A DNA stretch of 64,000 nt from the NCBI GenBank assembly GCA_023426545.1, contig JAFAAN010000099.1, positions 1 through 64,000 of the forward strand, in the 5' to 3' direction. The translations under genes were made by a program, and so were the position numbers. How positions within the stretch are numbered: position 1 is the stretch's first letter; every line of letters begins with the position of its first letter. The notes below the pieces were generated by a model, which did not search any database, was not told the DNA's origin, and worked only from the letters and a program-made list of their open reading frames with translations. Positions 1-8,161 of this stretch are shown here, one piece after another. This stretch comes from Pseudomonadota bacterium. Lineage in GTDB: Bacteria > Myxococcota > Myxococcia > Myxococcales > Myxococcaceae.

Positions 1-295
1 CAGAGATCAGCGCCGCCGTCAGCTTCCGCAGCTGCTCGAGCTCCTGTTTCACCTGCGCCTTGCCGATCTCCGGGTCCCCCGCCGCGTACCGCCCCATCGT
101 CCGCGGCAGCGGCGCGGGCCGGCGGATCGTCGCCTTCGGCGAGAGCATCCGCCACGTGTTCCACACCACCTGGTCCAGGCTCCCCAGCACCTCCCCCATC
201 AGCGCCGCCAGCTCCACCGCCCGCTCCGCCTCCGCCCGCTGCTGCGCCGAGAGCTGCAGCCTCGTCCCGAACTCGTCCAGGGCCGCGTCGCTCAC
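1..295 (-). CDS. Unknown protein, 3' part outside window
   Basis: A reverse-strand open frame runs off the left edge with no stop. It begins at a GTG at 293-295 (protein starts VSDAALDEFGTRLQLS) and about 98 residues are visible. They are helical and charged, with a short segment reading VVWNTWRMLSP. I do not recognise the family. The frame has the G/C third-position bias of its neighbours, and the competing forward frame over the same bases has an implausible Pro/Ala-rich composition, so the reverse strand is the coding one. No ATG is in frame before the poly-G tracts just upstream, and the region before the GTG is so G-rich that a ribosome site cannot be judged. It is divergent from the cupredoxin-like gene. 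Confidence 0.55.
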   Translation of the reverse strand, partial: MSDAALDEFGTRLQLSAQQRAEAERAVELAALMGEVLGSLDQVVWNTWRMLSPKATIRRPAPLPRTMGRYAAGDPEIGKAQVKQELEQLRKLTAALIS

Positions 296-302
296 CCCCG
301 CG

Positions 303-337
303 CCCCCCCCCCCCGCCCGCGCCCGCCCCCCCCCCCC
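303..337. repeat. Two 12-base poly-C tracts (303-314, 326-337)
   Basis: Two runs of exactly 12 C (forward strand) are separated by 11 G/C bases. They lie between the divergent starts at 295 and 377. Homopolymers of this length are prone to slippage and to sequencing error, so the start assignment of the reverse gene is uncertain. Confidence 0.9.
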
Positions 338-376
338 GGCGGGCCCCGCGGCCCCTCCTCTCCCCCTGAGACCCCC

Positions 377-787
377 ATGCGCCCCTTCATCTCCCGCATC
401 ATCAAGCCCTGGCTCGCCCTGACCGCGACCGCCGCCCTCGTGGGCCTCACCCAGCCGGGATGCACCAAGGACGCCGACGCGGCGAAGCCGCCCACCGTCC
501 CCGAGAAGCGGGAGAACGGCGTGCGCATCGTCGAGCTGTCCGTCACGGAGAAGGGCTACGAGCCCAGCCCGGTGAATCTCAAGAAGGGCGAGCCGGTGAA
601 GCTGGTGGTGACCCGCACGACGGACCACACCTGCGCCACCGAGGTCGTCATGGACGGCTACGACATCAACACGCCGCTGCCGCTGAACCAGCCGGTGGAG
701 ATTGCCTTCACGCCGAAGGAGTCCGGCAAGCTGGTGTACGGCTGCGCCATGAACAAGATGATTTCCGGCGTTTTCATGGTCGACTGA
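377..787 (+). CDS. Cupredoxin-like exported protein, probable lipoprotein
   Basis: This 136-residue protein has an N-terminal hydrophobic segment (residues 9-28) ending in QPGC, so Cys29 may be lipidated, although the lipobox is not ideal. The rest fits a single cupredoxin-like beta sandwich of the EfeO/plastocyanin type. The likely metal-site residues are His84 and Cys86 (DHTCATEVV) and a C-terminal loop with Cys123, Met125 and Met128 (YGCAMNKMISG). That arrangement suggests a periplasmic copper-binding or electron-transfer role. I infer the role from the fold motif only, because no partner oxidase or copper gene is adjacent. No purine-rich ribosome site is visible before the ATG. Confidence 0.75.
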   Translation: MRPFISRIIKPWLALTATAALVGLTQPGCTKDADAAKPPTVPEKRENGVRIVELSVTEKGYEPSPVNLKKGEPVKLVVTRTTDHTCATEVVMDGYDINTPLPLNQPVEIAFTPKESGKLVYGCAMNKMISGVFMVD

Positions 788-844
788 CGGACGCTGGCCG
801 ATTTCTGGGCAGCGCCACCGAGAGGAGTAGTCTCGGCGCCCTGA

Positions 845-3811
845 ATGGGCGGCGCGGCGGAGCTCTTCACCCGGCATGTCTTCCTCGACCTCGAGACGAC
901 GGGGCTGGACCCGCGTGTGGACGAGGTCATCGAGCTGGGCTGCATCTTCTTCGAGAACGGGCGCGAGGTGGACCGCTTCGCGCGCCTGTACTCGGCGTCA
1001 CGGCCCCTCCCCCTCACCATCCGGCGGCTGACGGGCCTGACGGACGCCGTCCTCGCGCCCCACCCGCGCTTCGGCACCGACATGGCGGAGCTGCGGGCGC
1101 TGCTCACCGGCTGGACGGTGGTGGCGCACAACGCGCCCTTCGAGAAAGGTTTCCTGCCGGACCTGCTGGGCCCCATCCGCGCCCCGGTGCTCGACTCGTG
1201 CGAGCTGATGCACTACCTGCACCCGGAGCTGCCCAGCCACTCGCTGGAGTCACTGCTGCGCTGGGCCGGGTTGGCGTTGCGCCAGCCGCACCGCGCCGTG
1301 TCGGACTGCGAAGCGGTGTACTCGGTGCTGATGCACGCCACGGAGCGCTGCATCCGCGAAGGCCGCGGCGATGACGTGGTGGACCTGCTCGCCGCGCTGG
1401 ACCCGCGCAAAGGGGCCGAGCTGCGGCTCGCCATGGAGGGCGTGGGCCTGACGAACGGCGCGAGCGGCGCGTTCGACTACGAGGAATGGCCGCTGGTGGA
1501 CCTGCTGTCGCGCCTGGCCGCCGCGTGCCGCGCGGAGGCAGCGCCCCTCTCCCTGGAGGCGCAGGGGTTCCTCCGCGGACGACCGGAGCGGCGACGCGCG
1601 GGAGGCGCGAGCGCACCGCCGGAGCCCGAGGCCGAGGCCGCTGTGTTGCCGGTGCGCCCGGACGAGGTCGACGCGCTGCTGGGCGCGGGTGGAGCGCTGG
1701 AGCACTCCGGCGAGGGCTTCGTGAGCCGCCCCGCGCAGCTCGACGTGGCGCACGCCGTGGCTCGCGCGCTGTCGGACGGCGGGCAGCTCGCGGTGGAGGC
1801 CGGCACGGGTACGGGCAAGTCGCTGGCGTACCTGGCCCCCTCGGCCCTCTTCGCGGCGCGCAATGGGCGCAAGGTGGGCGTCGCGCCGCACACGAAGACG
1901 CTCCAGGACCAGCTCCTGGAGAAGGACCTTCCCCGGCTGCACCGGGCCACGAAGGGCGCCTTCGGCTACGCCCTGCTGAAGGGTCAGACGAACTACCTGT
2001 GCCGGCGCCGCACGCTGGAGGCCACGCGCGTGGAGCCCGGCATGGGGCACTCCGCGCGAGCGCCCCGGGCATACCTGCGGGCGTACCTGCGCCGCAGCGG
2101 CGAGGGCGACCTGGACCGGCTGAGCCACTGGTTCCGCGAGCGCTTCCCGGTGCTGATGGCGCTGGTGCCCGCCGTGCGCTCCGAGGCGTCGACGACGCTG
2201 GGGGAGAAGTGTCCCCACTACCACCGCTGCTTCTATCACTCGGCCGTGGCCCAGGCGCGCGAGGCGGACGTCCTGGTCATCAACCAGTCCCTCGCCTTCG
2301 CGTGGCCCGCGCGCTACCCGAAGCTGGACCACCTGGTCCTCGATGAGGCGCATGAGGTCGAGGACGTCGCGACCACCGCCCTGGCGCTGGAGCTGTCGGA
2401 CCTCGCCTTCCTCCGCCTCACGGAGCGGCTGCACGGCCGGGACGGACGGCGCGGGCTCTTCGCCGAGCTGCGCAAGGCCCTGAGCGCCTCACGGAAGACG
2501 GAGACGCGCTTGCTGATGGGCGAGGTGGAGGATGGCCTCCGCCGGTTGCTCGATGAAGCGCGCGACCTCGGCGCCTGGGTGACGGAGCTGTGCGAGCCCG
2601 CGGCCACCACCGTGGGTGAGGACGCGGACGAGGGGGCGTACTCCCCGGAGCTGCGAATCACGGCCGCCATCCGCGCCCTGCCGGCCTGGGAGCCCGTGCG
2701 CGAAGGGCTGGAGTCCGTGCGTGGCGCGCTCCAGGCACTGCATGTCCTTCTGTCCGTGCGCGTACCAGCAGCGCTCCCCGAGCTGGCCGCGCGACAGCCC
2801 GCGCTGGAGCGAGAGCTGTCCGGAGCCACCACGGAGCTTGGCGAGCTGGCCATGCTCGCGGGCGAGCTGTCCGGCGAGGCGGCTCCGGGACGATGCTATT
2901 CCGCCACCGCGGAGCCGAAGCGGCAGCGCTGGAACCTGAGCGCCCAGCCCGTGGACGTGTCGGCCTACGTCTCGAAAGACTTCGCGGAGAGCAAGCGCAC
3001 GCTGGTGCTCGCATCCGCGACGCTGGGCACGGGCGACGGCGCCCCTTTCGTCCTCCGCCGCCTCGGGCTGGACGGGCGCGGAGGACGTCCCGCGCCGCGG
3101 CTCGTCCGGGCGGCCACGCCGTTCAAGCTCCGGGAACAGGCGCTGGTGGTGCTCGTCACCGATGCGCCGCGCGCCCACGAGGAGCCCTTCATCGAGTGGG
3201 CATCGCTCCGGATTTCGGGCCTGGCGCAAACCATGGGAGGCCGGGTGCTGGGGCTGTTCGCCTCCACGCGGCGCATGGAGCGAGTGGGCGCGAGCGTCCG
3301 CGCACGGCTGGACCCGCTGGGCATCGAGGTGCTGCGCCAGTCCCGCGGGCACAGCCGCTCGCTGGCGGCACGGCAGGAGCGCGACACGGGCACGGTGTTG
3401 CTGGGCACCAAGAGCTTCTGGCAGGGCGTGGACATCCCGGGCCGCGGCGTGGGCTGCGTGTTCATCGACAAGCTGCCGCTGGAGCCTGCCCTGCGTCCCC
3501 TGGTAGCGGCGCGCGAGGAGCCCCTCTCTCGCAGCGGCGGCGAATACATGGGCTTCCTCCACTACCGGCTTCCCCGCGCCCTGCTGCAACTGCGCCAGGG
3601 CGTGGGCCGGCTCATCCGGGCAACGACGGACCGGGGCGTGGTCATCATCTCGGACCCGGGACACCCCAGCTACCGCGGCCACCTGATGAACGCGCTGGAG
3701 GGCTATCGCGTCGAGGCGCTTCCGTGGGCCCAGGCGCGCCTGCGCATCCACGCGATGCTGAAGGAGACAGGGCTCACCGTTGAGTCGGGGCCTGAACGGT
3801 CCTGGGGGTAG
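845..3811 (+). CDS. dinG: DnaQ-type exonuclease fused to DinG-family helicase
   Basis: The 988-residue protein joins a DEDD 3'-5' exonuclease (D15-L-E17, VVAHNAPFEKG, HRAVSDCEA) to an XPD/DinG-type superfamily 2 helicase. The helicase has Walker A GTGTGKS at 320-326, the DEAH box at 500-503, a late FWQGVDIPG motif and the arginine-finger motif QGVGRLIR. The exonuclease-DinG fusion is the form known from Firmicutes and several other phyla. The role is DNA repair or replication-fork processing in the cytoplasm. The iron-sulphur region keeps Cys386, Cys456 and Cys462, but the fourth expected position (before LGEKCP) is Thr451, so an intact cluster is doubtful. The ATG at 845 immediately follows a TGA; no competing start is evident. 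Confidence 0.9.
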   Translation: MGGAAELFTRHVFLDLETTGLDPRVDEVIELGCIFFENGREVDRFARLYSASRPLPLTIRRLTGLTDAVLAPHPRFGTDMAELRALLTGWTVVAHNAPFEKGFLPDLLGPIRAPVLDSCELMHYLHPELPSHSLESLLRWAGLALRQPHRAVSDCEAVYSVLMHATERCIREGRGDDVVDLLAALDPRKGAELRLAMEGVGLTNGASGAFDYEEWPLVDLLSRLAAACRAEAAPLSLEAQGFLRGRPERRRAGGASAPPEPEAEAAVLPVRPDEVDALLGAGGALEHSGEGFVSRPAQLDVAHAVARALSDGGQLAVEAGTGTGKSLAYLAPSALFAARNGRKVGVAPHTKTLQDQLLEKDLPRLHRATKGAFGYALLKGQTNYLCRRRTLEATRVEPGMGHSARAPRAYLRAYLRRSGEGDLDRLSHWFRERFPVLMALVPAVRSEASTTLGEKCPHYHRCFYHSAVAQAREADVLVINQSLAFAWPARYPKLDHLVLDEAHEVEDVATTALALELSDLAFLRLTERLHGRDGRRGLFAELRKALSASRKTETRLLMGEVEDGLRRLLDEARDLGAWVTELCEPAATTVGEDADEGAYSPELRITAAIRALPAWEPVREGLESVRGALQALHVLLSVRVPAALPELAARQPALERELSGATTELGELAMLAGELSGEAAPGRCYSATAEPKRQRWNLSAQPVDVSAYVSKDFAESKRTLVLASATLGTGDGAPFVLRRLGLDGRGGRPAPRLVRAATPFKLREQALVVLVTDAPRAHEEPFIEWASLRISGLAQTMGGRVLGLFASTRRMERVGASVRARLDPLGIEVLRQSRGHSRSLAARQERDTGTVLLGTKSFWQGVDIPGRGVGCVFIDKLPLEPALRPLVAAREEPLSRSGGEYMGFLHYRLPRALLQLRQGVGRLIRATTDRGVVIISDPGHPSYRGHLMNALEGYRVEALPWAQARLRIHAMLKETGLTVESGPERSWG

Positions 3812-3822
3812 CGCCTACAGGC

Positions 3823-4560
3823 TCAGTCGTCGAGCCGAGCCCGGTAACGCGCCTCCAGCGCGCGCAGCTCATGGATGAGCTCGGCCGAAGCCCCCGAGTG
3901 CTCAGCGGCCAGGAGGACATTGGACAAGGTCCTCGCGTCCTCCTCGTTCTGCTCGCGGAGGCGCTGCACCATCTTCCGCGTAGCGTCGAAGAGGTCCTGG
4001 AGCTCGTCGCCATCCCGGAGCCCGTGCTGCGGCGGGCGCAGCCGGCCGTCGTGGACCTCCTGCACCATGCGACGGATGCGGAGGAGCGGGCCCGCCACCT
4101 TGTGCGTCACCACGATGGTCCCCAGCGCCACCACGGCGATGAAGGCCGCCAGGAAGCCGCCCAGCACCCACCAGGTGAGCTTCTGCTGCCGCTCCAGCTC
4201 GGAGCGCTGGGCGACGATGGCTGCACGCTCGGCCTCGTAGGCCGCGTCGATGGCCTGGGCCTTCTCGCGGAAGGTCGCTTCGAAGGCGGGGTCATCCATC
4301 CGAACCAGCAGCTCGTTGGAGAGCGTGGCGCCGGACAGCTCCCGGCTGACCTCCGCCGCGCGGGAACGGGCCTCCACCGCCGCCGCCGTCTCGCGCATCA
4401 GCGCCTGTGCGCCGCGGACGAGGAACACGCCCAGCAGCGCCGACAGCACCAGCGTCACCGCGACGATGTAGGCCGTCAGCTTGAGCTGGAAGCTCGTGTC
4501 GAGGAGGAAGTTGCGCCAGCGCCGCTTGGCAGGCGTCAGGGGCGCGGTGGTCGTCGTCAT
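3823..4560 (-). CDS. HAMP-domain membrane protein without output domain
   Basis: About 245 residues with two membrane segments (around residues 25-50 and 128-150) enclose a periplasmic helical region of roughly 80 residues. A HAMP-like linker follows (VAGPLLRIRRMVQEV ... DGDELQDLFDATRKM), and then a coiled-coil tail ends the protein. No kinase, cyclase or methyl-accepting domain follows, so signals would have to pass to a partner. I start it at the ATG at 4560, which overlaps the upstream stop as ATGA and has GGAG nine bases before it; a GTG at 4575 is the alternative. The coupling to the HEAT-like exported protein suggests the two work together, possibly as sensor and ligand-binding partner; this is inference. 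Confidence 0.75.
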   Translation of the reverse strand: MTTTTAPLTPAKRRWRNFLLDTSFQLKLTAYIVAVTLVLSALLGVFLVRGAQALMRETAAAVEARSRAAEVSRELSGATLSNELLVRMDDPAFEATFREKAQAIDAAYEAERAAIVAQRSELERQQKLTWWVLGGFLAAFIAVVALGTIVVTHKVAGPLLRIRRMVQEVHDGRLRPPQHGLRDGDELQDLFDATRKMVQRLREQNEEDARTLSNVLLAAEHSGASAELIHELRALEARYRARLDD

Positions 4561-5306
4561 GTCTCGCTGCTCCACTCGAAGGTCTCCGCCGCTTCCTCCA
4601 CCGCGCGAGGCACCAGCGCCTTGATGAGCTCACCCGGCTGAGCGCCCGCGGCATTCACTTCCACCTGCCCCATCAGCGACAAGTCCGGATAGGTGAGGCA
4701 GACGAGCGCTACGCGCAGCCCGCCTCCGTCCGTCTCATGTAGCTCCGGCGTGATGCGGTAGCCTCGCACTCGCAGCTTCTTCAGTGTGCCCTTCGCGGCC
4801 GCTTTCGTCTCCTTCGCCGGTGCGAGCTGGGCCCCGCTGCGCACCAGCCGCGAGCGAAGCCGGGCCTCGGTCGCCTTCACCAGCTCGGCGGGCAGCTTGC
4901 CCGTGCGGTCCTTCACCGCCTCGAGCTGCACGTAGAAGCGCGGCGGCCGGGACTGGTACTGCTTCAGCTCGTTCACGGCCTCTCTCACCGCGGCCTGGAC
5001 CGTCGCGTCCGCTTCGCCCTTGTGGGCCTGGAGGCAGTCAAGCGCGTCGAGCTCCAGCAGCTTCGCCAGCCCCTTCGCGGCGGCCGCGCGGACGAGCTCG
5101 CTCTCGTCCTTCAGTCCCGTGCACAGCACGGGCACCGCCTCGGGGTCCTCCGTGGCGCCGAGCACCAGCGCCGCCTGCGAGCGCGAGCGCGGATCCTTGC
5201 TCTTCTGGAGCTGCTTGCCCAGGAAGGCAATACGGGAGCCCCCCTGAGCCAGGGCCGCGCCAGGCGCGAGGAGCAGCAGGACGAGGGCGGAAGAAAGCAG
5301 CTGCAT
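4557..5306 (-). CDS. Exported HEAT-repeat-like protein
   Basis: The 249-residue protein starts with a signal peptide (MQLLSSALVLLLLAPGAALA). Two or three HEAT/armadillo-like helical repeats follow (DPRSRSQAALVLGATEDPEAV, then DESELVRAAAAKGLAKLL), and then a beta-rich C-terminal domain without a family I can name. I chose the ATG at 5306 because the signal peptide begins there; an upstream in-frame start at 5375 adds an unlikely leader. The gene overlaps the downstream HAMP gene by four bases. A periplasmic binding or scaffold role is inferred. Confidence 0.75.
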   Translation of the reverse strand: MQLLSSALVLLLLAPGAALAQGGSRIAFLGKQLQKSKDPRSRSQAALVLGATEDPEAVPVLCTGLKDESELVRAAAAKGLAKLLELDALDCLQAHKGEADATVQAAVREAVNELKQYQSRPPRFYVQLEAVKDRTGKLPAELVKATEARLRSRLVRSGAQLAPAKETKAAAKGTLKKLRVRGYRITPELHETDGGGLRVALVCLTYPDLSLMGQVEVNAAGAQPGELIKALVPRAVEEAAETFEWSSET

Positions 5307-5791
5307 GTGCAGGGAGGAAATCCGGGGGAGTCTAATGCCGACTGCCGATTGGCCGACAGTCGCATGGCCTTGCACGTGGAAGACAGTGGGTCATGTCCAC
5401 TCCCACGCGGGAGGGCCTGCTCCGCCGACTCGGAGACAGGTGTCTGTTCAGACCTCGCGACGCCGGTGGCGACTGCCCCTGAACCCGGTCGCGATCGAGC
5501 CGGGCTGTCATTCTTCGAGCCGGTCGAAAGGACTACGCGCTGGAGGACCGGCACCGAGCCACGTCCGCAGCGCCTCGGGACTGGAGTTCGGACACGGCCG
5601 TAGTGAAGTCCCCAGCCCTCCGGCTCCAGCAGCGCCAGAAGGCGGCCTCTCCCTGGAAACACGCCCCAGCGGTCCACAGGGCCAGTGTTCCTCACCGCCT
5701 CCTGGACAGTCGGACCGGCAGGAATCGAGCCATCGGCTCGGGGATGTGGCGGTGATGGGGTAATGTGCGCATCTCCAGGAGGGCTCACCAG
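5307..5791. other. Non-coding gap between divergent genes
   Basis: This 485-base stretch separates the HEAT-like gene from the basic protein at 5792. Six-frame reading gives only frames with poor codon bias. It holds several short inverted repeats (for example CCCGGT/GCCGGG around 5485-5505). I can support no gene, tRNA or clear promoter. Confidence 0.5.
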
Positions 5792-6616
5792 GTGTCTTTC
5801 ACTTCCCGGTTGGAAGGTCTGCTCCAGAACGTGGGGCTGGGCGGTCTCGTGGGTGAGGTGCGTGCGCGGCTCGGGCTCAAAGGGCCTCGGGATACATCCG
5901 CGCCCCGTGGGGCAGACTTCCCCTCCCCTGCGCCCCGCGCGGCCCCCCAGCAGACCGTGGTCGAGCGCACCCCACGTCCCAGGCCTGTCGATACGACAGC
6001 AGCGCCGGAACCGACCGTGGCCGAGCGCACACCGCCCCGCAGCGCGGTGACCACCGACGCAGCGCCTCCTTCGGCCACGCCGACCTCGTCGGCCGAGCCC
6101 CGTCGCAAGGGGGCCGCGAAGGCTCCTCGCTCCGGTGCGAAGAAGAAGCCGACGGCGCGACAGGCGCAGGCGGGGGCATCGAGCACGAAGGCTGAGAAGC
6201 GAACGTCCCGCCCTGCCGCGAAGAGCAAGAAGCGAGTGCGTGCCTCGAAGGTACCCGCGTCCTCCGCGAACGGGCACGGCGGCACGGCCGTGGAACAACT
6301 GCTCGCCGCACTGCACAGCCATCCGCGTCAACAGGAGTTCATCTCTGCGGGCAAGCAGAAGGACCAGCTCGTGCGGTCGCTCATCCCTCTCTATCTCGCA
6401 CGCTCGCTCGATGCGGATTTCGAGGTGACGTCTGGAACGACGTCCCGATTCTGGGGGGAGCTCGGCGTCTCCTATGCCGCACCGAATGCCGCCAAAGCGC
6501 TCCGCCTGCACGGCGGATATGCCCAGGACACCCAGAAGGGCAAAGCCATCACGCCCCGGGGCGTCCAGTATGTGGAAGAGATGCTCAATCGCTTCGGAGC
6601 CTCCTCGGGCACGTGA
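5792..6616 (+). CDS. Basic protein with H1-like linker and C-terminal domain
   Basis: The 274-residue protein has three parts. An amphipathic N-terminal helix occupies residues 1-30. A disordered Pro/Ala/Thr-rich linker turns strongly basic around residues 105-155 (GAKKKPTARQ, RPAAKSKKRVRASK), like histone H1 or Myxococcus HMGA-type tails. A compact C-terminal domain of about 110 residues (TAVEQLLAALHSHPRQQ ... GVQYVEEMLNRFG) has a predicted helix-turn-strand pattern that could be winged helix. I start at GTG 5792 because AGGAGGG lies eight bases before it; a GTG at 5765 is the alternative. DNA or RNA binding is likely from composition, but the family is not recognised. Confidence 0.65.
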   Translation: MSFTSRLEGLLQNVGLGGLVGEVRARLGLKGPRDTSAPRGADFPSPAPRAAPQQTVVERTPRPRPVDTTAAPEPTVAERTPPRSAVTTDAAPPSATPTSSAEPRRKGAAKAPRSGAKKKPTARQAQAGASSTKAEKRTSRPAAKSKKRVRASKVPASSANGHGGTAVEQLLAALHSHPRQQEFISAGKQKDQLVRSLIPLYLARSLDADFEVTSGTTSRFWGELGVSYAAPNAAKALRLHGGYAQDTQKGKAITPRGVQYVEEMLNRFGASSGT

Positions 6617-6789
6617 GTTTCACGTGGAGGGCGGCCTGATGCGCCGCGCATTCAACGCACTGGCTGAGTGAACCTGTGCAGTGGCATGGCGTCGGCGCTC
6701 TTCGCCCCCCACGTTTGCTAGGAAAAAGCCTGAGCCGCTGGTGACGACGTCCTGGCCGCACACGCCAGGGTTCCCTACACGGCCCCTGC

Positions 6790-7218
6790 TTATCGAAGCG
6801 CGCGGGCACGCCCTCGTACACCACCGAGGTGCATCCTTCTGCGAGCGGCATCAAGTCCTCGATGCCACAGGCCGGGCAGTGGCGCGCATTAGTGGGGACG
6901 GCGTGGCGAATTTCTCGCGCCAGGGCTTCCTCGGCATTCCAGGCGGCCCTCTCCCCCCGCTTCGAACTGACCGCCTCCACCCTGGCCGCCCTCGACTCCC
7001 CTGCTGATGCGCATCCTCGTCGTTCGGCGGCCACCATCGGCTGAATCTCTACCCTGCGTCCAAAGATGAAACACTGGAGGGCCGCCAGTCGCCCCCTTGA
7101 GCGCATCCAACTCCCCGCAAGTGCGGCCCACCTCCCGCCAGGGGCAGAAGTAGTCTTGTTGGAAGCTCGCTCGGCACGCAGCCTCAACACGCCGCAGCGG
7201 TGCCGAATCCCTAGCCAT
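6790..7218 (-). pseudogene. Possible decayed reverse-strand gene
   Basis: Protein-like sequence appears to continue from one reverse frame (start near 7218) into another (end before 6790), with a CPACG Cys pair and the segment EGCTSVVYEGVPARF. The switch of frame, the lower GC and the lack of codon bias suggest a broken gene. No family is recognised. It could also be chance open frame. Confidence 0.25.
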
Positions 7219-7364
7219 GCGCGTCAGGTGCCAGTACGCCCGGGAGGCATCCAGGCGGGATGGCGCCGCGCCTGCGCCACGTCAATCCCATCCAGCAGCA
7301 TGGCAATTGCGTGATGTCCAAGTGCACCACCTGTGCGCCTACTTCGCTCATGCAGGCCTTTCTC

Positions 7365-7529
7365 TTAACTCAACAGGCAGAAGCTCATTGATCGCGCTCT
7401 CTGAAGTTCATCATCGATGAATGCGGTGCTGGTCGAGCCCTGAGTTATCCCCCTCATTACGAGCTTCCCCTCGTAGAACGCATGGGCAGCCAAGCGAGTA
7501 GGCACGAACCGGTGAACGGTTACAATCAC
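7365..7529 (-). CDS. Candidate small ORF, 54 residues
   Basis: A short reverse frame starts at GTG 7529 and ends at TAA 7365. The protein contains RLAAHAFYEGKLVMRG and then AFIDDELQRARSMS, which look protein-like. Codon third positions are not G/C biased and no clear ribosome site is present. It may be a fragment of a lost gene rather than a live one. Confidence 0.2.
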   Translation of the reverse strand: MIVTVHRFVPTRLAAHAFYEGKLVMRGITQGSTSTAFIDDELQRARSMSFCLLS

Positions 7530-7939
7530 ACCTCATCGCCCGGGAACACAAATACCTGGCGCATCATCCGACGCCCCAAGAAGCAAGAACATCAATCATC
7601 GGCTCGTCATAAGCCACCAAACTGAACCCACAATGCATCACATAACAAAGATGAAAAATCTCCCCCGGCGCGCGTTCCGCTCCAGCCATTGGGCACGTCG
7701 GGACTAACTCGCCGCAGCAATTTCGCCTGACAGGCAGTCATGCGCACGGCCGACGGTCGAATTCGCCCCACCTGCATTCCCAGCCAACGCGCAGGCCGGA
7801 CTGTCAGGCCAAGGCGACTGAGCATCGTGGTGGACGATGCACGTTCATTGCAGCCCCACGGGCCATGGAACCAATGCGTTGCAATGAAGACGTAGCGTTC
7901 GTGGCCACGCGCTCGCCAGACCACCCTGCGGCGAGCACC

Positions 7940-7967
7940 TTGCAGGTTATTCTGGATTACCTATTCT
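7940..7967 (+). promoter_or_regulatory. Candidate sigma-70-type promoter for alaS
   Basis: TTGCAG at 7940-7945 and TATTCT at 7962-7967 are separated by 16 bases, a good match to the housekeeping consensus in otherwise GC-rich DNA. It would give an alaS leader of roughly 190 bases. Confidence 0.5.
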
Positions 7968-8161
7968 ACTCCTGCGTGCTCTACGCGCGCAGTCCCACAC
8001 CACAGAGCAGAACGGATGCACCGGGGATGCCGGCCGATTGCCACTCCGTCCTCCCCCCAGGCGGCCGGGCGGGTCAGCCCGGGGTTCCGGGGGTCGTCCG
8101 GCCCCTCATGGAACCGCCAAGAACTCCTGCGAAGCCGCCTCTTGTGGCATATACCCACACC

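Larger units (their letters stand above)
6617..7939. other. Gene-poor, lower-GC region with possible gene debris
   Basis: The stretch of more than 1.3 kb before the alaS promoter lacks any frame with the codon bias of the neighbours. From about 7300 on it is visibly richer in A/T. On the reverse strand between about 6790 and 7220 two overlapping frames each look partly protein-like. One has a zinc-ribbon-like CPACG segment and reads EGCTSVVYEGVPARF, the other starts MARDSAPLRRVEAACRASF. A frameshifted, decayed gene would look like this. No tRNA, terminal inverted repeats or transposase motif is visible. Confidence 0.4.

Noticed and set aside
7865..8161. Upstream start of alaS at 7865.
   Set aside because: The extension lacks homology and overlaps the likely promoter; AlaRS homology starts at 8162.
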